A stretch of DNA of 10,104 bases, taken from the NCBI GenBank assembly GCA_024636395.1, contig JAGXHD010000013.1, positions 1-10,104 of the forward strand, in the 5' to 3' direction. A program made the translations under genes and the position numbers. Below, piece after piece: positions 1-6,754 of this stretch. The stretch comes from Sulfitobacter sp. (GTDB lineage Bacteria; Pseudomonadota; Alphaproteobacteria; Rhodobacterales; Rhodobacteraceae). The stretch's first letter is position 1. Each line of letters begins with the position of its first letter. The notes under the pieces were generated by a model that had not been told where the DNA came from, made no database searches, and saw only the letters and a program-made list of their open reading frames with translations.

Positions 1-104
1 AAATTCGTGTCAGGGACGTACCATCGATCCCCCAAGAAAAGCGCCATCGCTGGTTTACCCCGCGCAAGACGAGGTGCATTGACGCAGATGATCTGTAAGC
101 CTGA
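1..104. other. Unassigned left edge, possible end of a neighbouring gene
   Basis: This short stretch lies beyond the stop codon of yejF. All three plus-strand frames are open from the left edge for 26 to 35 codons, ending at stops at 80-82, 96-98 and 106-108. Any of them could be the C-terminal tail of a convergent gene, but none gives a peptide I recognise. On the minus strand an ATG at 79 opens a frame to the edge, but it has no ribosome binding site. I see no convincing terminator for the yej operon here: the only hairpin (40-51) has a 4-bp stem. I make no functional call. Confidence 0.3.
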
Positions 105-1694
105 CTAGGGCTTCCAGGTAGCGGCCTGCAAAAGGGTCCGCGTGTATTCCGTCTGGGGGTTATCGTAGAGCGCATCGACATCCCCGTATTCGACCACGTC
201 GCCCCGCCTCATCACCATGACCTGGTGCGACATGGCGCGCACGACCCGAAGATCATGGCTGATAAACAAATAGGCCAGCCCGTACTTCAACTGAAGCGCG
301 CGCAGCAGGTCGACGATCTGGACCTGCACGGTCATATCGAGCGCGCTCGTAGGCTCGTCGAGCACCAGCAGGCGGGGGCGGAGCACCATCGCGCGGGCGA
401 TGGCGATCCGCTGTCGTTGCCCGCCGGAAAATTCGTGGGGGTAGCGGTCCATCGTCGCGGGATCAAGACCCACCTCGACCATCACGTCGTGTACTAGCTC
501 GCGTTTATCGCGGTCGGGATCAACCTTATGGATGGTCAGCCCTTCCGCGATGATCTGCATGCAGGTCATGCGGGGCGACAGGCTGCCGAAGGGATCCTGA
601 AACACGATCTGCATATCCTTGCGCAGTCGCCGCAGTTCCTTGGTCGACCATTGGCGGATATCCTTGCCCATGAAGCTAATTCCACCCTCTGAAGCGATCA
701 GCCGCATGATGGCGAGCGCGAGCGTAGTTTTGCCCGATCCGCTCTCACCCACGATCCCAATCGTCTCGCCCGCGCGCACGGTGAGGCTTGCATCGTTGAC
801 GGCTTTCACATGCCCTACGGTGCGGCGCAGCAGCCCCTTCTGGATCGGAAACCAGATTTTGAGGCTCTCGGTCTGCGCGATAATCTCTGACCCGGCAGGC
901 ACAGGCGCAGGCCCGCCCGTGGGCTCAGCGCCCAACAGCTTTTGCGTATAGGGATGCTTTGGATTATCAAAGATTTCGTGTGTTGGCCCCTGCTCCACGA
1001 TCTCGCCGTGCTGCATAACACAGACACGGTCGGCGATGCGGCGCACCACCCCTAGATCGTGCGTGATAAACAGCAGACCCATGCCTTCGCTGTCCTTCAG
1101 CTCCTTGAGGAGGTCGAGGATCTGGGCTTGAATGGTCACGTCTAGCGCTGTCGTCGGCTCATCCGCGATCAGCACGTCTGGCTTGTTGGCGAGCGCCATG
1201 GCGATCATCACGCGCTGCCGCTGCCCGCCCGAAAGCTGGTGCGGATAGGAGCCAAGACGGCTTTCGGCGTCATGGATGCCCACTCTCAACAACAGCTCCA
1301 GAATACGTTCACGCAGCGGCGCACCCGTCAGCCCCTGATGCAGCGTCAGCGATTCCGCCAGCTGCTTGTCGATGGTGTGCAGCGGGTTCAGCGAGGTCAT
1401 TGGCTCCTGAAAGATGAAACTGATGTCATTGCCGCGCACCTTGCGCAGCAGCGCTTCGGAGGCACCGATCATCTGCTGACCGTCATACGTGACCGAGCCT
1501 TCCACATGCGCCGTATCGCCCAGCAGGCTCACGGTGCTCAGCGCCGAGACCGACTTGCCCGAACCGCTCTCCCCTACGAGCGCCACGGTCTCGCCGCGCT
1601 CGAGGTGGAACGAGATCCCCTTGACAGCCGGGGTCAGCTTGCCGTCCTGCCGGAAGGACACGCGCAGGTCTTTTACATCCAGAAGGGGCTGCAT
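105..1694 (-). CDS. yejF: YejF-type peptide ABC transporter, double ATP-binding protein
   Basis: This is the ATPase of a peptide importer, on the cytoplasmic face of the YejB-YejE permease. It is 529 aa and holds two complete ABC domains in one chain, the usual YejF design. Domain 1 (about residues 5-255) has Walker A GESGSGKS at 41-48, Q-loop Q96, signature LSGGQ at 154-158, Walker B ending IADEP at 176-180 and H-loop H212. Domain 2 (about 275-525) has GESGSGKT at 316-323, Q366, FSGGQ at 422-426, LVLDEP at 443-448 and H480. Both nucleotide sites therefore look catalytically intact. The HPYT-type motif after domain 1 (HPYTQKLL, from 247) is typical of oligopeptide/dipeptide ATPases. The start overlaps the yejE stop by one base (TGATG), indicating translational coupling. 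It is the last gene of the operon. Assignment to YejF rather than a generic Dpp/Opp ATPase rests on the two-domain length and on the clear YejB and YejE partners. Confidence 0.95.
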   Translation of the reverse strand: MQPLLDVKDLRVSFRQDGKLTPAVKGISFHLERGETVALVGESGSGKSVSALSTVSLLGDTAHVEGSVTYDGQQMIGASEALLRKVRGNDISFIFQEPMTSLNPLHTIDKQLAESLTLHQGLTGAPLRERILELLLRVGIHDAESRLGSYPHQLSGGQRQRVMIAMALANKPDVLIADEPTTALDVTIQAQILDLLKELKDSEGMGLLFITHDLGVVRRIADRVCVMQHGEIVEQGPTHEIFDNPKHPYTQKLLGAEPTGGPAPVPAGSEIIAQTESLKIWFPIQKGLLRRTVGHVKAVNDASLTVRAGETIGIVGESGSGKTTLALAIMRLIASEGGISFMGKDIRQWSTKELRRLRKDMQIVFQDPFGSLSPRMTCMQIIAEGLTIHKVDPDRDKRELVHDVMVEVGLDPATMDRYPHEFSGGQRQRIAIARAMVLRPRLLVLDEPTSALDMTVQVQIVDLLRALQLKYGLAYLFISHDLRVVRAMSHQVMVMRRGDVVEYGDVDALYDNPQTEYTRTLLQAATWKP

Positions 1695-2872
1695 CAGGTA
1701 AAGGTCTTTCTGGGATCAAACGCATCGCGGATCCCCTCGAAGATGAACACCAGCAGCGACAGCATGATCGCGAAGGTGAAGAACGCGGTGAAGGCAAGCC
1801 AAGGCGCCTGCAGATTGTTCTTGGCCTGCAAGGTCAGCTCACCCAGCGAGGGCGCAGAGGACGGCAACCCGAAGCCGAGGAAGTCGAGCACCGCCAGCGA
1901 GGAGATCGTGCCTGTGATCAGAAACGGCAGCATGGTCAGCGTCGCCACCATGGCATTGGGCAGCATGTGGCGGAACATGATGGTGGTGTTGCCCACGCCC
2001 AAGGCCCGTGCCGCGCGCACGTATTCCAGATTACGCGCACGCAGAAACTCGGCGCGTACGACACCAACGAGCGAGGTCCAGCTAAAGAGGACCAGTAGGA
2101 ACACCAAGAGCCAGAAACTTCGCCCCAGGATCGCGAACATGATGATGATAACATACAGCGAGGGCGTCGATGTCCAGATCTCGATCACCCGCTGGAAGAT
2201 CAGATCGAGCCAGCCACCGAAGAACCCCTGTACCGCACCCGCCACAATTCCGATAAGCGTGGCAAGCCCCGTGACGACGAGTGTAAACACGATGCTGAGG
2301 CGAAAGCCGTGTATCACGCGGGCGAGCACATCGCGCTTGGTGCCATCCGTGCCCAGCAGGTTTTCCCCGTTGGGCGGCAGGGGCGCAGCGCCGGGCCGGT
2401 CCACCGCAGTGTCATAGCTGTAAGGAATCGGCGGCCAGATCGACCACCCCTTTTCGAACCCTTCCACCCCCGCGCCGAATGTACCGGCGTCGATCTGCTC
2501 TACGATCCCCTCGGGATCGTCAAAACAAGCCTCCAGCCCGCCACTGGCGATCAAACGCCGAACTTCGGGATCGCGGTAGGCCGCTTCGGTCTGGAAATCC
2601 CCGCCGAATGCCGTTTCAGGATAGAAGTTGAAGATCGGCATATACATTTCGCTGCGGTAATTCACGAGGATCGGTTTATCGTTCGCCAGAAACTCGGCGA
2701 ACAGTGATAGAATGAAGACCACCGCGAAGATCCACATCGACCAATAAGCCCTCCTGTTTCGCGTGAAATTGCGCCAGCGGCGCTGGTTGAGCGGCGACAG
2801 CCTGCGGCGCGGCGCTGCAGGCACGACTGGTGCCGGAGCATCGGCGGCGGGCGACGGATTTGGTGCCTGCAT
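1694..2872 (-). CDS. yejE: YejE-type peptide ABC transporter permease
   Basis: This is the second inner-membrane permease of the yejABEF importer. The 392-aa product has a first membrane segment at about 43-62, then a long extracytoplasmic region, then a cluster of membrane segments from about 190 to 380. The permease-ATPase coupling loop is seen at 284-308 (YVRAARALG, then RHMLPNAM). Further stretches (ANDKP, LLGTD, SLVGVVRAEFLR, LDFLGFGLP, KNNLQAPWL, RDAFDP) match what I recall of E. coli YejE closely. It is about 50 residues longer than E. coli YejE (about 341 aa). The extra length is a Pro/Ala-rich cytoplasmic N-terminus (1-24) and an enlarged periplasmic section (about 95-170). Its start overlaps the yejB stop (TGATG) and its stop overlaps the yejF start the same way, so the three proteins are probably made by coupled translation. 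Confidence 0.95.
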   Translation of the reverse strand: MQAPNPSPAADAPAPVVPAAPRRRLSPLNQRRWRNFTRNRRAYWSMWIFAVVFILSLFAEFLANDKPILVNYRSEMYMPIFNFYPETAFGGDFQTEAAYRDPEVRRLIASGGLEACFDDPEGIVEQIDAGTFGAGVEGFEKGWSIWPPIPYSYDTAVDRPGAAPLPPNGENLLGTDGTKRDVLARVIHGFRLSIVFTLVVTGLATLIGIVAGAVQGFFGGWLDLIFQRVIEIWTSTPSLYVIIIMFAILGRSFWLLVFLLVLFSWTSLVGVVRAEFLRARNLEYVRAARALGVGNTTIMFRHMLPNAMVATLTMLPFLITGTISSLAVLDFLGFGLPSSAPSLGELTLQAKNNLQAPWLAFTAFFTFAIMLSLLVFIFEGIRDAFDPRKTFT

Positions 2873-4017
2873 CAGCCCTCCCTCCGCTCGAAATCAATGC
2901 GCGGATCGACCAGCACATACATCAGATCGGAAATGATCCCGACCACCAGACCGATCAGGCCGAAGATGAACAACGTTCCGAATACGATAGGATAATCCCG
3001 CGCCACCGCCGCCTCGAAGCCAAGCCGCCCCAGACCATCGAGCGAGAAGATCGTCTCGATGATGAGCGAGGAGCCGAAGAACACCCCGATAAAAACTGCT
3101 GGAAAGCCAGCGATCACAATGAGCATCGCATTGCGGAACACATGGCCGTAGAGCACTTTGCGCTCGGACAGCCCCTTGGCACGCGCGGTCATGACGTAGT
3201 GCTTTTTGATTTCATCAAGAAAGGAGTTTTTCGTCAGCAACGTTAGCGTAGCGAAGGCGGAAATCGTCGAAGCCAGTACCGGCAGGGTGATGTGCCAGAC
3301 GTAATCCTTGACCTTGCCCCATGCGCTGAGCTCCGCGAAATTGTCGGAGGTGAGGCCACGCAGCGGAAAAAGCTCATAGCACGTCGGGTTGAAGGCCGCG
3401 CCGCCCGGCCACGCCTCCGCCAGCACCGGAATCCGGAAGCAATTGGCGGGCACGAAAAGCACCAGCAACAAGATAGCGAAGAGAAACCCTGGGATCGCGT
3501 AGGCGGCGATGATCGCGCCCGAGGTCCAGGTGTCGAATTTTGACCCGTCCCGGACGGCCTTTTTGATCCCCAGCGGGATCGAGATGAGATAGGCGATCAG
3601 CGTCGACCAAAGCCCCAGCGTGATCGAGACGGGTAGTTTTTCCTTGATCAGGTCGATGACGGAAATGGAGCGAAAATAGCTCTCCCCGAAATCGAAGGTC
3701 AGGTAGTTGCCCATCATGCGGAAAAATCGCTCGACGGGCGGTTTGTCAAAGCCGAACTCCCGCTCGAGCTCCGCTATGAATTCGGGCGGCAGCCCGCGCG
3801 ATCCCACATAGTTGTCGGATCCACCCAGATCCACGGTACTGGCATCCGAACCCGATCCGGCAAAGCCGCCAAAAACATCACCGCCGCCCTGAATACGGGC
3901 GATCGCCTGCTCCACGGGCCCGCCTGGCACGAATTGCACCAGAGCAAAGTTGACAAGCATGATCCCGAACAATGTGACCGGGATCAGCAACAGCCGTCTG
4001 AGAATATAGGCGCCCAT
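2872..4017 (-). CDS. yejB: YejB-type peptide ABC transporter permease
   Basis: This is the first inner-membrane permease of the peptide importer, pairing with YejE. The 381-aa product begins MGAYILRRLLLIP, the classic start of a DppB/OppB/YejB permease, with a first membrane helix at about 9-30. A Gly/Ser-rich stretch (44-74) follows, then RGLPPEFIAELEREFGFDKP, then five or so further helices. The coupling loop is at 274-298 (YVMTARAKGLS, then HVFRNAML). ELFPLRG (215-221), HITLPVL, LTKNSFLDEI and VDPRIDFE match recalled E. coli YejB almost word for word. A periplasmic loop before LFPLRG is roughly 18 residues longer than in E. coli and contains C193 and C213, the only cysteines in the protein. 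The start lies 3 nt after the yejA stop. A GAGG ribosome binding site overlaps the end of yejA, so the gene is co-transcribed and probably coupled. Confidence 0.95.
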   Translation of the reverse strand: MGAYILRRLLLIPVTLFGIMLVNFALVQFVPGGPVEQAIARIQGGGDVFGGFAGSGSDASTVDLGGSDNYVGSRGLPPEFIAELEREFGFDKPPVERFFRMMGNYLTFDFGESYFRSISVIDLIKEKLPVSITLGLWSTLIAYLISIPLGIKKAVRDGSKFDTWTSGAIIAAYAIPGFLFAILLLVLFVPANCFRIPVLAEAWPGGAAFNPTCYELFPLRGLTSDNFAELSAWGKVKDYVWHITLPVLASTISAFATLTLLTKNSFLDEIKKHYVMTARAKGLSERKVLYGHVFRNAMLIVIAGFPAVFIGVFFGSSLIIETIFSLDGLGRLGFEAAVARDYPIVFGTLFIFGLIGLVVGIISDLMYVLVDPRIDFERREG

Positions 4018-4020
4018 GGA

Positions 4021-5949
4021 TTACCTCAGCGCGCCTACCGCGCGCAGCTCTTCAGCTTTGGCGGCGTCGTACCACCAGAAATCGAGATAGCCCAGCGCAT
4101 AGGCGGGTTGATCCTCAGGACGCCCGTATTGATCATAATGAGCGACCCAATGCACATCGTTGTACCACGCAGGGATCATGATGAACTCATAGCGCAGCGC
4201 GCGGTCGAGGGCGGTCATCGCCGCTTCCTCTTGCTCCCGAGTATCCGCCAAAAGCGAGGCTTCGATGATCGCATCGACCATCGGGCTCGCCAGACCTGCG
4301 GGGTTGAACAGCGAGAAAGCCGCAGCCTCCGATCCGTAGCGCTGCGAGAGCCCCGTGCCCGTGCCGAGGAAGGCGGCATACTGGTCGAATACCATGTCAT
4401 AATCACGGTCGCGCTCGCGCAGGGTATACTGAGAGCTGTCGACCTTCTCCAGAACAGCCTCGACGCCGAAATCCTCCAGATTGGCCATGAAGTTCTCGAT
4501 CACCGCCGCCAGCGTGGCAGAGCCCGAAGAGTTCAGCAAAAAGGTGAGCCGCAGCGGTTCACCCGCTTCATTCCGGCGCATGCCATCACTGCCCACAGGC
4601 CAGCCTGCCGCGTCCAGAAGCTCGGAGGCCGCGCGCGCATTGCGCCGGTCCAGCAGGCGCTCCGCACCGGAGGTATGCGGCATGCGGACCTCGTCCGTCA
4701 AAAGCTCCGGCACGATCGCATCGCCCAAACCTTGCAAGAATTCAAGCTCGGGCCCTTGCGGTATGCCTTGCGCCATGAGCGGCGTATCCTGCGTGAACGA
4801 GGTGCGCTGCTTGAACAATCCGTACTGAAGCGATTCGTTGATCCATTCGAAATTGAACGCCAGCGCCACAGCCTCGCGCACCCGCTTGTCCTGCAACACT
4901 TCGCGGCCAAGGTTGAAAACGATACCAGTTGGCGCTGGTGGCGATCCGTCGGGGATCTCCTCTTTCACCACGAAGCCCTCGGCGACCTTGGGGAAATCGT
5001 AAGCTGTGGCCCACTGCTTGGAGTTGCCCTCGTTACGGAAGGTGTATTCACCCGATTTGAACGCCTCGAACGCAGAGTTTTCGTCACCGAAATATTCGAC
5101 GCGGATCTGGTCGAAATTATTGCGCCCCACGTTGAAAGGCAGATCGTTACCCCAATAGTCGGGGTTGCGCTTGTAGACGATGCGCCGGTTCACATCGACC
5201 GTCTCGACCATATAGGCGCCCGACCCGGGCGAAATTTCGAGACGGCTCTCGTCGAGCCGCGCGCCTGTCTCCTCGTACCATTTCTTCGACCACGCAGGCA
5301 CAAAGCCTACCTGATCGATGAGCGAGCGGCGCGAGATGCCTTCGGTAAAATAGAATTTGATCGTATAGTCATCAATGACCTCGACCTTAGGGATCCGCTT
5401 GCGGACCGCATCCGCATAGGATTGCAGGCCCTGATCGAGCAACAGATTGTGCGAAAACTCGATATCATGTGCCGTGACCGGATCGCCGTTTGAAAACCGG
5501 GCTTCGGGGCGCATCTTGAAGATGACCCAATCCTTGCTCTCAGGGTATTCGATGCTTTCGCACAGCAGGCAATAGCTTTCGCCATAGACGTCGGCGGGTG
5601 CCGCTTCGCCACCGACACCGTCACCCAGCAGGCTCTCGTACATGATCGTGCTCAAAACGCCGCCGCGCCCCTTGCGAGAATAGGGGTTCATCGAATCGAA
5701 TGTACCCAGCGTCGAGATAGAAATCTCGCCACCCTTGGGCGCATCAGGGTTCACGTAATTGAAATACGGGTAATCTGCGGGATACGTCAGATCACCGTAA
5801 AAAGAGTATCCATGGCTGGTGATCATCGTCTCGTGGTTTTCGGCATGCAGGTCACTGCCCCAGATCACAGCACCTGCAGCCACCGCGAGCGCGGACCACA
5901 GCTGGAAAACAGGGCGGGGACGGTATTGAACACGGGCGAGAGGCTTCAT
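4021..5949 (-). CDS. yejA: YejA-type periplasmic peptide-binding protein
   Basis: This is the extracellular solute-binding protein (family 5, SBP_bac_5) that captures peptides for YejBEF. I chose the ATG at 5949, giving 642 aa. It has a strong TAAGGAG 7 nt upstream and is followed at once by a Sec signal peptide: basic n-region, hydrophobic core at about 17-30, and cleavage probably after LHA36. The open frame extends to 6069, but the extra 40 codons lack this logic and run into the terminator of the upstream gene. The mature part opens with HGYSFYGDL, then PDAPKGGEI and DSMNPYS, family hallmarks of YejA. Later come KMRPEARFSNGDPVTAHD, then YKRNPDYWG and FMIPAWY-like segments (residues FIMIPAWYND) near the end. 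It has only two cysteines, in a C127-L-L-C130 motif. Known relatives import microcin C in E. coli and peptidoglycan or antimicrobial peptides in rhizobia-like bacteria. The substrate here is not readable from sequence. Confidence 0.95.
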   Translation of the reverse strand: MKPLARVQYRPRPVFQLWSALAVAAGAVIWGSDLHAENHETMITSHGYSFYGDLTYPADYPYFNYVNPDAPKGGEISISTLGTFDSMNPYSRKGRGGVLSTIMYESLLGDGVGGEAAPADVYGESYCLLCESIEYPESKDWVIFKMRPEARFSNGDPVTAHDIEFSHNLLLDQGLQSYADAVRKRIPKVEVIDDYTIKFYFTEGISRRSLIDQVGFVPAWSKKWYEETGARLDESRLEISPGSGAYMVETVDVNRRIVYKRNPDYWGNDLPFNVGRNNFDQIRVEYFGDENSAFEAFKSGEYTFRNEGNSKQWATAYDFPKVAEGFVVKEEIPDGSPPAPTGIVFNLGREVLQDKRVREAVALAFNFEWINESLQYGLFKQRTSFTQDTPLMAQGIPQGPELEFLQGLGDAIVPELLTDEVRMPHTSGAERLLDRRNARAASELLDAAGWPVGSDGMRRNEAGEPLRLTFLLNSSGSATLAAVIENFMANLEDFGVEAVLEKVDSSQYTLRERDRDYDMVFDQYAAFLGTGTGLSQRYGSEAAAFSLFNPAGLASPMVDAIIEASLLADTREQEEAAMTALDRALRYEFIMIPAWYNDVHWVAHYDQYGRPEDQPAYALGYLDFWWYDAAKAEELRAVGALR

Positions 5950-5956
5950 GGACAGG

Positions 5957-5963
5957 CTCCTTA
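5957..5963 (-). promoter_or_regulatory. Ribosome binding site of yejA
   Basis: On the minus strand the sequence reads TAAGGAG, followed by 7 nt and then the ATG at 5949. It is the strongest Shine-Dalgarno sequence in the window. It decides the start of yejA against the longer open frame that reaches 6069. Confidence 0.85.
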
Positions 5964-6002
5964 TACCAAAACGAAAGGCTATAGCTTTGTGATGTAGGCT
6001 AA

Positions 6003-6034
6003 TGGCGGCATGCGCCAAGATACAAGTTGCAACT
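6003..6034. promoter_or_regulatory. Two short palindromes upstream of yejA (possible operators)
   Basis: Two symmetric sequences sit side by side in the leader of the yej operon. One is TGGCG-N5-CGCCA at 6003-6017, the other a perfect 10-base palindrome, AGTTGCAACT, at 6025-6034. They lie 54 to 85 nt upstream of the yejA start codon, where a repressor or activator could bind. I could not find a convincing -35/-10 pair for the operon, so the relation to its promoter is unknown. They may be chance. Confidence 0.3.
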
Positions 6035-6067
6035 CTGTGATCTGCGCGAAATCCGGCTAGACTCAGC

Positions 6068-6094
6068 AAAAAGGCCGCCCGGAGGCGACCTTTT
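6068..6094 (-). terminator. Intrinsic terminator after the cytochrome c gene
   Basis: Read on the minus strand, the sequence forms AAAAGGTCGCC, loop TCCG, GGCGGCCTTTTT. The stem is about 11 bp with one T-G wobble, closed by C-G around a TCCG (UNCG-class) tetraloop and followed by a run of T. It begins 31 nt past the cytochrome stop codon. On the plus strand the same site has a C-A mismatch in place of the wobble, so it works best for the minus direction. It separates the cytochrome transcript from the yejABEF operon that follows on the same strand. Confidence 0.88.
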
Positions 6095-6124
6095 CATATC
6101 TCTTGCCAAATCAAAGGGCTGTGA

Positions 6125-6625
6125 TCAATCGTCGAGGCTGTCAAGATAGGCGATCACGTCGGCACGCTCTTCAGACTGGCTCAGTCCTGCGAAGCCCATA
6201 GTTGTACCCGGCGCCCATGTGCTTGGCTTTTCCAGAAACGCGTAGAGGTTTTCGGGTGTCCAGACATCGGCAACTTCCTCAAGCGCGCCAGAGTACTGGT
6301 ATCCTTCGGCGGAATCGATATTCCGGCCAACAACACCGTACAGATACGGACCAACCGCGTTTTCGCCCTGCGCCACTTTATGGCAGGCTGTGCACTTGCG
6401 GAACACTCTCTCACCGTCTTCAACCGAAGCCGCGGCCATCCGCTCCTCGAAAGGTACTTCTTCGACTGCCTCTTCGGGCTCCGCGCTCGCGACCTCGATC
6501 GCGTAAGACGGCTCACCATGCAGGGACGCGTGATACACCTCTTCGCCAGCCCATTGGCCCAGCAACAGCACCAGCCACGCACCCAGCACACCTGCAGCAA
6601 CTTTTGTAATTGTCATTGTATCCAT
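6125..6625 (-). CDS. cycM: Membrane-anchored cytochrome c552 (CycM type)
   Basis: This is a class I c-type cytochrome tethered to the inner membrane with its haem domain in the periplasm. It carries electrons from the bc1 complex to a terminal oxidase. The 166-aa product has one uncleaved N-terminal helix (about 8-25), an acidic, Ala-rich linker (about 46-66) and a haem domain of roughly 100 residues. The haem-binding motif is C78-T-A-C81-H82. The sixth ligand is probably M143 in GTTMGFAGL, and GPYLYGVVGR (92-101) is the usual segment after the haem site. The start MDTMTITK closely resembles the N-terminus of Paracoccus denitrificans CycM as I recall it (DTMTVTK). That favours the first ATG over the internal one three codons on, although neither has a strong ribosome binding site. 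Cytochrome cy of Rhodobacter is a longer-linker relative. The gene is monocistronic: divergent from pheA and ended by the terminator at 6068-6094. Confidence 0.92.
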   Translation of the reverse strand: MDTMTITKVAAGVLGAWLVLLLGQWAGEEVYHASLHGEPSYAIEVASAEPEEAVEEVPFEERMAAASVEDGERVFRKCTACHKVAQGENAVGPYLYGVVGRNIDSAEGYQYSGALEEVADVWTPENLYAFLEKPSTWAPGTTMGFAGLSQSEERADVIAYLDSLDD

Positions 6626-6660
6626 GGGTCAGTCCATCGCTCTCGTTTGTTCACTCGTTT

Positions 6661-6696
6661 GCAGGGCTATCTATTGCTTTCCCTGCCCGCAAGCAA
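6661..6696. promoter_or_regulatory. Interlocking inverted repeats in the cycM-pheA divergent promoter region
   Basis: The 129-nt gap between the two divergent start codons carries two overlapping inverted repeats: GCAGGG (6661-6666) with CCCTGC (6681-6686), and TTGCTT (6674-6679) with AAGCAA (6691-6696). Each 3' or 5' arm falls inside the other repeat's spacer. The TTGCTT reading of the minus strand could double as a -35 box for cycM, with TAGATA 17 nt downstream, but that -10 is poor. For pheA I find only weak matches. The site would suit a regulator acting on both genes, though chance is possible. Confidence 0.35.
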
Positions 6697-6740
6697 GGTG
6701 TAGTTACCGCGACCAAACGACCATTTACCTGTGTTTTCTC

Positions 6741-6746
6741 AAAGGA
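6741..6746 (+). promoter_or_regulatory. Ribosome binding site of pheA
   Basis: AAAGGA lies 8 nt upstream of the ATG at 6755. It supports that start rather than the in-frame GTG at 6731, which would put eight unconserved residues ahead of the conserved N-terminus. Confidence 0.75.
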
Positions 6747-6754
6747 ACGATGTG

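Noticed and set aside
31..51. A small hairpin on the minus strand followed by T-rich sequence, considered as a yej operon terminator.
   Set aside because: The stem is only 4 bp (AGCG/CGCT) and the T run is broken, too weak to call a terminator.
1239..2417. A 392-codon plus-strand open frame antisense to yejF and yejE.
   Set aside because: It crosses the junction of two clearly conserved genes, has low-complexity Ser/Arg/Thr composition, and shows no family motif.
3934..5493. A 519-codon plus-strand open frame antisense to yejA.
   Set aside because: It lies almost wholly within yejA (its 5' end also overlaps the start of yejB), gives an Arg/His-rich product with no recognisable domain, and yejA is unambiguous. 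Long antisense frames are common in GC-rich genes.
5950..6069. A 40-residue N-terminal extension of YejA from an upstream ATG at 6069.
   Set aside because: The ATG at 5949 has a near-perfect ribosome binding site and a proper signal peptide right after it. The extension begins inside the cytochrome terminator.
6647..6675. TTGTTC and TCTATT at 17-nt spacing as a pheA promoter.
   Set aside because: The match is 3 of 6 and 4 of 6 to consensus, no better than expected by chance in this AT-richer gap.
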